In this document: one piece after another, positions 9,606 through 18,500 of the stretch
How the letters are laid out: each line of letters starts with the position of its first letter
Position numbering within the stretch: position 1 is the first letter of the stretch
Assembly (NCBI GenBank): GCA_022509105.1
Contig: JAFLTV010000001.1
Span: forward strand, 124,001-188,000
Reading direction: 5' to 3'
From: Muribaculaceae bacterium
GTDB taxonomy: Bacteria; Bacteroidota; Bacteroidia; Bacteroidales; Muribaculaceae
Length of the DNA stretch: 64,000 nucleotides
The notes under the pieces: model-generated
What the model saw: only the letters and a program-made list of their open reading frames with translations
What the model was told of the DNA's origin: nothing
Database searches by the model: none
Program-made: the position numbers and the translations under genes

Positions 9606-10548
9606 CGAAATAATAGAGAACAGCACACAACCGATATTTTCCTTTGAAATTTTGCCTCCTCTTAAAGGAAACAGCATTTATAAAGTTTTTGGCATTATAG
9701 ATAAACTTTTACAATTTAATCCTAAGTTTGTTAATATTACCTCACATCATAGTGAGTATATTTACAAACCAATGCCTGACGGCAGGCACAAGAGAATAAG
9801 TGTTGTGAAACGGCCCGGCACTGTGGCAATTTCAGCGGCAATAAAAAACAAATACGGATTGTTGCCGGTGCCACATATTATCTGCACCGGATTTACAAAA
9901 GAGGAGACTGAATATGCACTCCTTGACCTGAATTTTTTGGGTATAAACAATCTTCTTGTGCTGCGAGGAGATGAAAAAGGAGATATTCCAAATCGGAATA
10001 ATCCGGAAATTTACAACCAATTCGCCACAGATCTGCAGGAACAAATAAATCTTTTCAATAAAGGAATAGGTATTGAAGACACTCGGATAGAGGGTATTCA
10101 GACACCTTTCTCCTACGGTATGGCTTGTTATCCTGAGAAACATGAAGAGGCTCCTAATATGGAATCCGATTTATATTATCTGAAGAAAAAAGTGGAAAAC
10201 GGAGCTGATTATTTCATTTCCCAAATGTTTTTTGACAACGGAAAATATCTTGATTTTATAAAACGGTGTAGGGAGAAAGGAATTAATGTGCCGATTTTAC
10301 CCGGGATAAAGCCTATATCAAAAAAGCAGCATCTGACAATGTTGCCGAAAGTTTTTAAAATAGATATTCCGGAAGAATTAGCATCAGAAGTGAGAGATTG
10401 TAAGAATGACGAAGAAGTTAAAGAGATAGGTATAAGGTGGAGTGTGAAACAATGTAGGGAATTGCTTGAGAAAGGAGCTCCGGGAATTCATTTCTACACA
10501 ATGAGCGCTTCAGAGAGTATAAAAAGAATTGCTGAACAAGTGTTCTGA
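9595..10548 (+). CDS. metF: methylenetetrahydrofolate reductase
   Basis: The FAD enzyme reduces 5,10-methylene-THF to 5-methyl-THF, the methyl donor for MetH encoded next. The 317-aa length fits bacterial MetF. Motifs include FSFEILPPLKG (catalytic Glu), FVNITSHHS, HIICTGFTKEE, LLVLRGDEKGD, FSYGMACYPEKHEEAPN and ISQMFFDN, followed by PILPGIKPI. It overlaps the preceding gene by 11 bp and is followed after 50 bp by metH, consistent with a common operon. Nothing unusual in the reading frame. Confidence 0.96.
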   Translation: MKISEIIENSTQPIFSFEILPPLKGNSIYKVFGIIDKLLQFNPKFVNITSHHSEYIYKPMPDGRHKRISVVKRPGTVAISAAIKNKYGLLPVPHIICTGFTKEETEYALLDLNFLGINNLLVLRGDEKGDIPNRNNPEIYNQFATDLQEQINLFNKGIGIEDTRIEGIQTPFSYGMACYPEKHEEAPNMESDLYYLKKKVENGADYFISQMFFDNGKYLDFIKRCREKGINVPILPGIKPISKKQHLTMLPKVFKIDIPEELASEVRDCKNDEEVKEIGIRWSVKQCRELLEKGAPGIHFYTMSASESIKRIAEQVF

Positions 10549-10598
10549 TAATTATTTAAAAAGTATAAGGTTTTAAGGAATTTAACCGGATTTATTTT

Positions 10599-13361
10599 AT
10601 GGGATTGGCAGAAGAACTAAAGAAAAGGGTGTTATTGCTTGATGGTGGCCTTGGGACAATGATTCAAAAATACGGATTCACGGAGTCAGATTACCGTGGA
10701 CGGGAATTCTTGTCTCATCAGAAACCCCTTTCCGGTTTAAACGATATCCTTAATCTTACAAAACCAAGTTCTATAAAAAAGATTCATGAAGCTTATTTAG
10801 AATCAGGTTGTGATATAATAACGAGCAACACCTTTAATTCAAATAAAATATCATTGGCTGATTATGGGTTGGAAAATGATTCAGATTTAATCAGAAGAAT
10901 AAATAGGGAAGGAGTTTTAATAGCCAAGGAAGCCATAGAAGACTACAGGAAGAGAAATTCCGGAGACAACCCTCTATATGTGGCAGGTTCAATCGGACCT
11001 ACCAACAGGTCGGCATCAATGAGCCCTGACATATCCAATCCTGAAATAAGGAATGTCACTTATGATGATTTATTTGAAGCCTATGAAGTTCAGATAGAAG
11101 GATTGATAGAGGGGGGGGCTGATATCTTGTTGTTTGAAACATTTTATGATACGTTGAATCTTAAGGCCGGTTTGGCAGCAGCTCAACATGCGATGCATAA
11201 ACTGGATACAAGACTGCCTATAATGGTCTCTGCCACCATTTCCGACAAATCAGGCCATATCCTTTCAGGACAAACTTTAGAAGCTTTCATTACGACCATT
11301 AATGATTTTGAAGGTGTTATCTCCATAGGGTTGAATTGCGGGTTTGGTCCGGAAGATATGAGTTCATATCTTGAAGTGATATCCAAATATAGCAATCATT
11401 ATATATCATGTCATCCAAATGCCGGATTGCCTGACGAGACCGGATGCTATAAAATGGATCCGGATGATTTCAAAGATAAAGTTGCAAAACTTCTAGAAAC
11501 CAGTCTTTTGAATATAATCGGAGGATGTTGTGGCACTACACCTGATCATATATTCCGGATCAAGAAACTGGTAAACGAAGTAGAGCCATATACTCCTAAA
11601 GAATTGAAAGACGCATTAAGATTGGCCGGAAATGATGTCTTGATAAAGAAAAGACATAAAGACTTCAGGGTGGTAGGTGAGAGATGCAATGTCGCCGGTT
11701 CAAGGAAATTCTTGCGCTTGATAAAAGAAAACAACTTGGAGGAGGCTTCAGAAATTGCAAAAAAGGAGATAGAGGCCGGGGCTGAGATAATAGACATAAA
11801 TATGGATGATCCTTTGATTGATTCGCAAGCAGAAATGATCAGATTCATCAGATATATCAACTCAGAACCGGAAGTTGCCAAAGTTCCTTACATGATCGAT
11901 TCCTCAAAATGGGAAGTGATAGAGAACGGCTTAAAAAACATACAAGGAAAAGGAATTGTAAACTCCTTATCGTTGAAAGAAGGAGAAGAGGAATTTATAA
12001 GGAAAGCCGGAAAGGTAAAAGAACTTGGTTTCTCATTGATAGTGATGGCCTTTGATGAGAAAGGTCAGGCCGACACTTACGAAAGGAAAATAGAGATTTG
12101 TGAAAGAGCCTACAGATTGCTGACTGAAAAATGTGGCTACAAACCTGATGACATCATATTTGATGTTAATATCATGGCAATAGCTACAGGTATACCGGAA
12201 CATTCCAAATATGGAATAGAATTTATCAGAGCAGTAGAATGGGTAAAAAAGAACCTGCCGGGAGTAAAAACAAGCGGAGGAGTAAGTAATTTATCTTTTT
12301 CATTCAGAGGGAAGAACAAAATAAGGGAATATATTCATTCAATCTTTCTTCATCATGCAGTAGCCTCCGGTCTGGACATGTCTATAGTGAATCCGGGCGC
12401 TTTACCTGACTATTACAGTATTCCTGAAAATATAAGGAATATAATAGAGGATGTCTTATTGACCGGCGATCAGAAAAGCGAAGCCATGTTGTTAGATCTT
12501 GTATTGGATTCTAATCCTGAAAAAAGTAATGAACCAATCGAAGAAAAAAGAAAAAGCCTTTCAGTGGAGGAAAGGCTGAAGGAAGATATGGTTAAGGGAG
12601 ATCTTTTACATATAAAAGATGATCTTGAGGAAGCTTTGACAGACTATGAAGATCCTTTGAAAATAATAGATGGTCCGTTGATGGATGGGATGAAAACAGT
12701 TGGAGATCTGTTTGGAGAGGGAAAGATGTATCTTCCTCAAGTGGTAAAAACAGCCCGGGCCATGAATGTGGCAGTCGATTTCCTGAAACCCTATATTGAT
12801 GAAAAGAAGAATGATGAAAATTCGGCAAAGACAGGGAAAATTGTGATAGCCACAGTGAAGGGAGACGTTCATGATATCGGGAAAAACATAGTCGCTACTG
12901 TGTTGGCTTGCAATAATTTTGAAGTGATAGATCTTGGCGTTATGGTGCCTTCTCAGGAAATAATAGAGAAGATTAAAGAGGAAAAACCGGACATATTATG
13001 TCTTTCAGGTTTAATAACACCTTCATTGACTGAGATGGCGAATGTTGTTGATGAATTAGAAAAAGAGGGGATAAATATACCTGTAATGGTGGGAGGAGCT
13101 GCAACCTCAGGGCTTCATACATTGTTGCATATATCGCCTAAATATTCCGGTGTTGTAATTCACATGAATGATGCTTCGCAAAACCCTATCGCTGCTAAAA
13201 AATTGCTTGGAGAGGAAAGTAGAAAAAGCTTTCTGGAAGAATTAGAAAAGAAGAATCACGAACTTAAAGAAAACCTTTCAGAAAAAAACCAAGGCATTGT
13301 ATCTTTTAAAGAGGCAACAGAAAAAGGACGTAACAGAACGAAAACATCTGATAAGGTTTGA
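10599..13361 (+). CDS. metH: cobalamin-dependent methionine synthase lacking the reactivation domain
   Basis: MetH moves a methyl group from methyl-THF via cobalamin to homocysteine. The 920 residues contain the homocysteine domain (1-320; zinc ligands in GLNCGFG and GGCCGTTPDH), the pterin domain (about 340-620; FRVVGERCNVAGSRKF), the cap (about 640-745) and the B12 domain with KGDVHDIGKN (cobalt ligand His758). Full-length enzymes of E. coli type are about 1,230 aa and continue into a SAM-binding reactivation domain. Here the protein ends in VSFKEATEKGRNR.., the usual linker, and the missing domain follows as a separate gene 8 nt downstream. A run of eight G (11111-11118) lies in the homocysteine domain. 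Confidence 0.95.
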   Translation: MGLAEELKKRVLLLDGGLGTMIQKYGFTESDYRGREFLSHQKPLSGLNDILNLTKPSSIKKIHEAYLESGCDIITSNTFNSNKISLADYGLENDSDLIRRINREGVLIAKEAIEDYRKRNSGDNPLYVAGSIGPTNRSASMSPDISNPEIRNVTYDDLFEAYEVQIEGLIEGGADILLFETFYDTLNLKAGLAAAQHAMHKLDTRLPIMVSATISDKSGHILSGQTLEAFITTINDFEGVISIGLNCGFGPEDMSSYLEVISKYSNHYISCHPNAGLPDETGCYKMDPDDFKDKVAKLLETSLLNIIGGCCGTTPDHIFRIKKLVNEVEPYTPKELKDALRLAGNDVLIKKRHKDFRVVGERCNVAGSRKFLRLIKENNLEEASEIAKKEIEAGAEIIDINMDDPLIDSQAEMIRFIRYINSEPEVAKVPYMIDSSKWEVIENGLKNIQGKGIVNSLSLKEGEEEFIRKAGKVKELGFSLIVMAFDEKGQADTYERKIEICERAYRLLTEKCGYKPDDIIFDVNIMAIATGIPEHSKYGIEFIRAVEWVKKNLPGVKTSGGVSNLSFSFRGKNKIREYIHSIFLHHAVASGLDMSIVNPGALPDYYSIPENIRNIIEDVLLTGDQKSEAMLLDLVLDSNPEKSNEPIEEKRKSLSVEERLKEDMVKGDLLHIKDDLEEALTDYEDPLKIIDGPLMDGMKTVGDLFGEGKMYLPQVVKTARAMNVAVDFLKPYIDEKKNDENSAKTGKIVIATVKGDVHDIGKNIVATVLACNNFEVIDLGVMVPSQEIIEKIKEEKPDILCLSGLITPSLTEMANVVDELEKEGINIPVMVGGAATSGLHTLLHISPKYSGVVIHMNDASQNPIAAKKLLGEESRKSFLEELEKKNHELKENLSEKNQGIVSFKEATEKGRNRTKTSDKV

Positions 13362-13369
13362 TGTTATAA

Positions 13370-14203
13370 ATGAAATCGGCGACAATTCTTCATTTAAAAA
13401 TAGAAGAACTTCTTCCGTTAGTTAATTGGAAAATGTTTTTTTATACCTGGAAGATTCAAGGTTCCTATCTTGAGAACTTTCCTTATTCTCAAAAATCGGA
13501 AGATATAAAAAATTGGAAGGAAAGCCTTCCGGAGGATTTAAAACAAAAGGGAGAGGAAGCCTTAGATGTTTATAAAAAGGCATTGGAAATAATCTCGGAA
13601 ATAATAGAAAGAGAAATATTCGACGGCCGGGCGGCCTTTGTTTTTTTGGATGCATTTTCAGACGATAATAACATTTATATAGAGCAAAAGATGTTTCCCA
13701 TGTTGAGACAACAGAAGGAGGGGTCAGAATATTTATCTGTGTCAGATTTTATAGGAAGCGAAGGTGAAGGAGATAAAATAGGTCTTTTTGCTGTTACAGC
13801 GGGGAGATGTTGGGAGCAAATAAAAGATTCTAAAGTTGGCGAAGATGATACTTATACGGAGCTTGTTGCCCAGGCTGTAGCAGACAGGGTAGCCGAAGCA
13901 AGTGCAGAATGGCTTAACAGAAAATTAGGAAAAGGAATAAGACCGGCATGGGGTTATCCTATGTTGCCGGATCAAAAGCTAATTTTAGATACTAAAGAGT
14001 TCCTTCCTTATGAAAAATTAGGAATTACATTGACTGAAAACGGAGCAATGCAACCCTCTTCTTCCATCAGCGGCCTTTATATTGATAGTCCTGAAGCACA
14101 TTATTTTATGATTGGAGAGATAGGTGACGACCAATTGCAGGATTACGCTGAAAGGAGAGGAGAGAAATTTGAGACAATGAAGTTATTATTGCGTCAGAAC
14201 TAA
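13370..14203 (+). CDS. stand-alone methionine synthase reactivation (SAM-binding) domain
   Basis: The 277-aa protein corresponds to the C-terminal domain of full-length MetH, which uses SAM and an electron donor to repair oxidised cob(II)alamin. It shows LVNWKMFFYTWKIQGSY (compare IDWTPFFMTW in fused enzymes), FGRAAFVF-like and VADRVAEASAEW segments, then RPAWGYPMLPDQK, the SAM-binding signature, and the terminal YFMIGEIGDDQLQDYAERRG. In-frame stop codons (TAA at 13352 and 13367) separate it from metH and the frame differs, so a single sequencing error does not explain the split. The TGATG..TAAATG junction suggests reinitiation. It must act in trans on the upstream MetH. Confidence 0.9.
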   Translation: MKSATILHLKIEELLPLVNWKMFFYTWKIQGSYLENFPYSQKSEDIKNWKESLPEDLKQKGEEALDVYKKALEIISEIIEREIFDGRAAFVFLDAFSDDNNIYIEQKMFPMLRQQKEGSEYLSVSDFIGSEGEGDKIGLFAVTAGRCWEQIKDSKVGEDDTYTELVAQAVADRVAEASAEWLNRKLGKGIRPAWGYPMLPDQKLILDTKEFLPYEKLGITLTENGAMQPSSSISGLYIDSPEAHYFMIGEIGDDQLQDYAERRGEKFETMKLLLRQN

Positions 14204-14244
14204 AGATTGGACCATATACTCTATAGAAGAAACGGGATTTTAAA

Positions 14245-14706
14245 TTATCTTGCTGATAAATTTTTTTCAAACATTTTAAGGAAATAAGAATAAATGGGAG
14301 ATTGAATGGCCAATTCTGATGAAGAATTTTTTAAATCATTTAAAATCTCATGAGCAAAAGAGAGGTTGCGTAAAACTTTAAAGGGTAGAAGTTCGGCTTC
14401 TTCAATTGTTCTAATATCGTTTATAAAGATAGATATATCATCTTTATTCAATATTTCAAGTGGCAATAGATATAAAGAAAGGAGTCTGAATTCCCTACAA
14501 TCTTTTTCTTCCCAAAGAGCTCTCGCCAAATCTATATCTTTTGGATAATTTCTTGCAACTTCCTTTAATTGAGGTAATAAGAGTCCGAAAACATAAACAT
14601 ATGGAGTGCCGGAGTTTTTTAAAGATTCCACCACAGCTCCATTACGAAATCTATAAAAGTCCTTCCGAAGCCTGTTTTTATAATGTTCTATGTCGTTTTC
14701 AGTCAT
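14245..14706 (-). CDS. AlkD/HEAT-repeat-like protein, possible DNA alkylation repair relative
   Basis: A 153-aa all-helical protein. LPQLKEVARNYPKDIDLARALWEEKDCREFRLLSLYLL (about residues 47-85) is the characteristic repeat of AlkD-like DNA glycosylases, which excise alkylated bases. The protein is shorter than AlkD (about 230 aa) and I cannot confirm the catalytic Asp/Arg positions, so function is uncertain. The ATG at 14706 lies 2 nt past the rlmH stop; a TTG at 14712 is an alternative start. It is last in the minus-strand run that begins with the acyltransferase and converges with the MetH reactivation gene. Confidence 0.55.
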   Translation of the reverse strand: MTENDIEHYKNRLRKDFYRFRNGAVVESLKNSGTPYVYVFGLLLPQLKEVARNYPKDIDLARALWEEKDCREFRLLSLYLLPLEILNKDDISIFINDIRTIEEAELLPFKVLRNLSFAHEILNDLKNSSSELAIQSPIYSYFLKMFEKNLSAR

Positions 14707-14708
14707 TA

Positions 14709-15182
14709 TCAATCGTGATGATAAGGTTCTCCTTTAAGAATGGTCATCGCACGATAAATCTGTTCCGTGAAAAATAATTTGGCCATTTCATGGGTAAAGG
14801 TCATCTTAGAAAGTGAAATTTTAAAGTCAGCTTTTTTATAAACCTCTTCAGAAAAACCGTAAGGACCACCAATGACGAATATTAGGCGTTTTTTACCTGT
14901 AGACAATTGTTTCTGAACCCAAACGGAAAAATCACGCGAAGAGAACTCCTTCCCTTTTTCATCAAGAAGCACAACGATATCGGATGAACAAAATTCAGAG
15001 ATTAAAATTTTGCCTTCCAACTCTTTGATCTTATCTATAGCAAGAGATTTGCCATTTTTAATATCAGGAAGTTCTTTATTGACGAATTTCAGATATTTTT
15101 CAATGCGACTTTCAAAAAGTGAAATGCCTTCCTTTATCCAGGAAGAAGAAACTTTTCCTATGGAGAGCAAAACAATATCCAT
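14709..15182 (-). CDS. rlmH: 23S rRNA (pseudouridine1915-N3)-methyltransferase
   Basis: RlmH is a small homodimeric SPOUT methyltransferase that methylates pseudouridine 1915 in helix 69 of 23S rRNA on assembled ribosomes. The 157-aa length is exactly typical. The trefoil-knot SAM site is visible as LLDEKGKEFSSRDFS, FVIGGPYGFSEE and the C-terminal SLSKMTFTHEMAKLFFTEQIYRA, followed by the conserved GEPYHHD ending. It is followed 2 nt later by the AlkD-like gene and lies 24 nt after the nitrilase gene. Confidence 0.97.
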   Translation of the reverse strand: MDIVLLSIGKVSSSWIKEGISLFESRIEKYLKFVNKELPDIKNGKSLAIDKIKELEGKILISEFCSSDIVVLLDEKGKEFSSRDFSVWVQKQLSTGKKRLIFVIGGPYGFSEEVYKKADFKISLSKMTFTHEMAKLFFTEQIYRAMTILKGEPYHHD

Positions 15183-15206
15183 AATTATTATATAAAATGG
15201 AAAAGT

Positions 15207-16004
15207 TTATTTTTCAAGACAAAAATCTTCTGCATCTTTCCAGAAGGGGAACCTTTCTCTATAAGTGGTTAATTTTTGCATTGACAAAGAGGCATAAAGC
15301 ATATTGTCATTTGTTTTGACTGCAATCTCCTTGCCTCTGTAATCAAACAGATGGGAAGAACCGTTATATTCCGCTCCCTTATTGTCGATTCCCCGGCAGT
15401 TCACACCACAAACATAGGCTTCATTTTCAATTGCTCGTGCTTTAAGGAGAGTATCCCAGGTGTCGATTCTTTTTACCGGCCAATTAGCCACTGCCAGCAT
15501 CAAATCATATTCATTGTTTTTATTGCGACACCAAATCGGGAAACGTAAATCATAACAGACGATCATAGAAATATTCCAACCTCTATATCTTAGATTCATG
15601 CGAGAATCGCCTGCCTTCAAGATCTGATCTTCTCCTCCCAAAGAGAAAAGATGTCGCTTATCGGCAAAATATTCATCGCCGGAAGGTTCAATGAAAAAAG
15701 CGCGATTGAATAAAAGGCCTCCCGTATCAGCTATGAAGCTCCCGGCAATGGCCATACAATATTCAGAGCTATATTTTTTGATGATATCGATGGTTTCTCC
15801 GGTGTTTTTTTCAGCTAAGAGCCTGAATTGTTCTTTATCGAGATCTGAAGGAAAACCTGTAGAGAAGGTTTCCGGAAGAACCAGCAAATCAGTTTCCGGA
15901 TGGACACGATTTAGAATATCTTCAAGCGATTTGAGATTGGCGTCTTTATCTCCCCAGCTGATTTCAATGGGAGCCAAACAAACCTTTAAAATAGGGTCGT
16001 TCAT
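15207..16004 (-). CDS. carbon-nitrogen hydrolase (nitrilase superfamily, omega-amidase/YafV-like)
   Basis: A 265-aa cytosolic amidase. The Glu-Lys-Cys triad is recognisable: LPETFSTGF (Glu), ADKRHLFSLGGE (Lys) and MIVCYDLRFPIW (Cys). The omega-amidase/YafV subgroup hydrolyses alpha-ketoglutaramate or ketosuccinamate produced by glutamine transaminases; that substrate is likely but not proven here. The ATG at 16004 was preferred to the upstream TTG at 16013, which would overlap the acyltransferase stop. It lies between plsC-like and rlmH genes in one minus-strand run. Confidence 0.85.
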   Translation of the reverse strand: MNDPILKVCLAPIEISWGDKDANLKSLEDILNRVHPETDLLVLPETFSTGFPSDLDKEQFRLLAEKNTGETIDIIKKYSSEYCMAIAGSFIADTGGLLFNRAFFIEPSGDEYFADKRHLFSLGGEDQILKAGDSRMNLRYRGWNISMIVCYDLRFPIWCRNKNNEYDLMLAVANWPVKRIDTWDTLLKARAIENEAYVCGVNCRGIDNKGAEYNGSSHLFDYRGKEIAVKTNDNMLYASLSMQKLTTYRERFPFWKDAEDFCLEK

Positions 16005-16009
16005 AAGAA

Positions 16010-16552
16010 TCAAGGAATAAAATTATCAGGATGTTTTGCTGCATTCCTTAAGTTGGAATAGTAGTGTCTGACGATTTTTAAATCATTTTCAATATCGCCG
16101 GAGGGGATGAATTCATCCTTAATAATCACTTTTTTATTTTTATAGTCGATAACTCCTAATTGAACCGGCACACCTGCATTATAAGCAATGCGTAAGAAGC
16201 CTGTTTTCCACGTTTCTACAGCTTTACGGGTGCCTTCCGGAGTGATAGCAAGGTTAAGATGAGAAAACCGCTTAAAATCCTCAGTAATCGTTGTTGTCAG
16301 AGAATTGTTTGATTTCCTGTTGACTGGAATACCTCCAAGATAACGGAGGAGATATTTTAAAGGGAAGAAAAACCAAAAGTCCTTCATGAGGAAATTTGCC
16401 TTTCTTCCCAAAGACCTATAAGCCAATAGACCAATAATAAAATCCCAGTTAGATGTGTGGGGTGCCACACAGATAACGGCTTTATCATGATAGGGCACGG
16501 TGATTTCTTGTGACCAACCTATAAGATTGAAACAAGCTTTCCAGATATTCAT
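16010..16552 (-). CDS. 1-acylglycerol-3-phosphate acyltransferase-like protein
   Basis: A 180-aa PlsC-family acyltransferase. It has the catalytic H-x4-D motif (APHTSNWDF, about residue 32), LGGIPVNRK (motif II) and AITPEGTRK (motif III, acyl-acceptor phosphate binding). These enzymes add acyl chains to lysophosphatidate or related lipids at the inner membrane. It is shorter than typical PlsC (about 240 aa) and belongs to the short Bacteroidetes group, so the acceptor is not certain. The next gene downstream begins only 6-7 nt away. Confidence 0.82.
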   Translation of the reverse strand: MNIWKACFNLIGWSQEITVPYHDKAVICVAPHTSNWDFIIGLLAYRSLGRKANFLMKDFWFFFPLKYLLRYLGGIPVNRKSNNSLTTTITEDFKRFSHLNLAITPEGTRKAVETWKTGFLRIAYNAGVPVQLGVIDYKNKKVIIKDEFIPSGDIENDLKIVRHYYSNLRNAAKHPDNFIP

Positions 16553-16566
16553 GCCCTAAAATGTCA

Positions 16567-16920
16567 TTAAGCTTTTTTATTCTGTTCTTTTACTTCTTGA
16601 GGCACTGCGCTGTTGAAAAGTTTCAAAGCTTCATCAATATCTTTATGGAAATCATCGTTTACCTTTACAAACAGTTGTTTATAGAAAGATTTTTTAGCCT
16701 TTGAATATTCCTTAAGGTTATCGAATGCCTTTACTCCTTTATCGAATGTGACATCAGCGTTAGCCTTAGCAGCAGCGACTGCACATAACACTTTTTCTAT
16801 AGCTTTGGCTACAGTGTCTTTATCAACATTCTCATAAGTGTCGAAAACATAAGCCATGTTAGCGCAAGCTGAATCACCGAGAGCTTCAGCATACTTCTTG
16901 AATTCTCTTTTGTTAGCCAT
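16567..16920 (-). CDS. conserved-looking helical protein of unknown function
   Basis: A 117-aa soluble, lysine- and alanine-rich protein, predicted almost entirely helical (for example VAKAIEKVLCAVAAAKANAD, then FDNLKEYSKAKKSFYKQLF). No signal peptide, membrane segment or catalytic motif is visible and I do not recognise the family. It precedes the acyltransferase by 14 nt on the same strand. It is preceded by a 100-bp gap after rodA that contains a 6-bp inverted repeat (16954-16968) but no clear terminator. A good ATG and even codon use argue that it is a real gene. Confidence 0.7.
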   Translation of the reverse strand: MANKREFKKYAEALGDSACANMAYVFDTYENVDKDTVAKAIEKVLCAVAAAKANADVTFDKGVKAFDNLKEYSKAKKSFYKQLFVKVNDDFHKDIDEALKLFNSAVPQEVKEQNKKA

Positions 16921-17021
16921 TTTTTATAAAGTTTAGAAATTTATATTCATTTGAGAAGAGTGTCTTCTATTTATATAACCATTGAAAATGAAAAAATATT
17001 CAAAAGCAATGAAAAAAAGTT

Positions 17022-18500
17022 TTAATCTCTGATCTCTTTTCGGGCAGCGTCAAGTCTGAGCATAATGAAAAGCAAAATAGTGAAACCCCATAAAGAGGAT
17101 CCGCCATAGCTGAAAAATGGAAGAGGTATGCCGATCACGGGACATAATCCTATTACCATTCCAACATTGATGCAGACATGGAAAATCAGAAGAGACACGA
17201 CACAATAGGAATAAACCCGGGAAAATGTAGATTTCTGACGTTCGGCAATGTGAATCAATCTTAAGATAAGAATGAGGAATGTGACCAAGACTGCGGCAGA
17301 ACCTATGAATCCTTCCTCTTCTCCTATTGTGCAGAAGATAAAATCGGTGTGTTGTTCCGGCACATATTTGAGCTTGGTCTGCGTCCCGTTAAGGAATCCT
17401 TTTCCCGACATTCCACCGGAACCGATGGCAATCTTAGACTGATTCACATTATAACCCACACCTCGAATATCATCTTCAATTCCTAAAAGCACGAGGATAC
17501 GGGTTTGTTGGTGAGGTTGGAGCACTTTATCAAAAACATAGTTTACTGAATAAAGGAACCCGATTGAAACAACCACAAATCCTATTGCAACCACAAATTT
17601 GCTAATTCGATGTCGCAGCATGGCTAAAGCCGTATATATCAACGCGGCTGCGATTGTCAGAAGAAAGAAAAGCCGTCCGTTAACCGGAACATTACAAAGC
17701 AGAAGTATGGTCACAATAGTGCCTGCCGCGATGAATCCGACGGTGACATTCCTGGCAATTATAAAATCCTTGCAATAGAAAATAAGCAATAGACAATATA
17801 TTATGCAGATAATTGTCAAGACCATGAATTCTCCGGTTGACAAGCCCATTATCAGTGGGTCCATATATTTTACCGCAAGAACGAAGAAAAGCACACTTAG
17901 GAAGATCGCACTTAAAACGAATCCACTCATTCCTTCCCTGTAAAGAACAAAGACCAGAGAGAGATAAACAAGCGCACTTCCTGTTTCTTTCTGGCAAAGA
18001 ATAATACAAATAGGAACTAAAATTATAATCAGTGCCCTGAAATAATTGCTGGGTTTCGCATTCAGATTAAAATTATAAGAATCAAAAAGTTTAGCCAAAG
18101 CCAGGGAGGTAGCGAATTTTCCAAATTCGGCCGGTTGCAGGCTTACAGGCCCGAATACAAGCCATGAGTGGGATCCATGAATATTAGGAGAGAGGAAGAC
18201 CGTTGCAATCAAAACGAGAATTACAACTCCATATATAGGATAGGCATAGGCCTCATACATTCTATAATCCATTAAAAGGATGATAAAGCCGATGATAAAA
18301 GAGAGGCCTATCCATCTTAATTGTTTGCCGGAGAATTCTGCAAAGTCAAAAATACTTGCCTGGTCGAAGTCATAGCTCGCTGCATAGATGCTGACCGCCC
18401 CGGCTGCCACGAGAAGGATATATAATATCACCGTGACCCAGTCGAGTGATCGAAAAACAGATGGCGACTTATCAGTGCTTCTTAACTCCACTTCCAGCAA
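17022..18500 (-). CDS. rodA: rod-shape SEDS peptidoglycan polymerase
   Basis: RodA is the SEDS-family glycosyltransferase that polymerises peptidoglycan with PBP2 during elongation. The 492-aa protein is all transmembrane helices. Typical segments are SIYAASYDFDQASIF, HGSHSWLVFGPVSLQPAEFGK (catalytic Asp region nearby), FILCQKETGSALVY-like and EEEGFIGS, ending with GIPLPFFSYGGSSLWG, the SEDS signature. It is longer than E. coli RodA (370 aa) owing to extra helices in the middle, a feature of Bacteroidetes homologues. The likely start is a TTG that overlaps the mrdA end by 29 bp, because no ATG precedes the first membrane helix. It is last in the mre operon. Confidence 0.95.
   Translation of the reverse strand: MLEVELRSTDKSPSVFRSLDWVTVILYILLVAAGAVSIYAASYDFDQASIFDFAEFSGKQLRWIGLSFIIGFIILLMDYRMYEAYAYPIYGVVILVLIATVFLSPNIHGSHSWLVFGPVSLQPAEFGKFATSLALAKLFDSYNFNLNAKPSNYFRALIIILVPICIILCQKETGSALVYLSLVFVLYREGMSGFVLSAIFLSVLFFVLAVKYMDPLIMGLSTGEFMVLTIICIIYCLLLIFYCKDFIIARNVTVGFIAAGTIVTILLLCNVPVNGRLFFLLTIAAALIYTALAMLRHRISKFVVAIGFVVVSIGFLYSVNYVFDKVLQPHQQTRILVLLGIEDDIRGVGYNVNQSKIAIGSGGMSGKGFLNGTQTKLKYVPEQHTDFIFCTIGEEEGFIGSAAVLVTFLILILRLIHIAERQKSTFSRVYSYCVVSLLIFHVCINVGMVIGLCPVIGIPLPFFSYGGSSLWGFTILLFIMLRLDAARKEIRD

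Noticed and set aside
13340-13372. Simple frameshift error separating metH and its reactivation domain
   Set aside because: In the reactivation-domain frame stops occur at 13352 and 13367, and the metH frame has its own stop at 13359, so one indel cannot join them cleanly.
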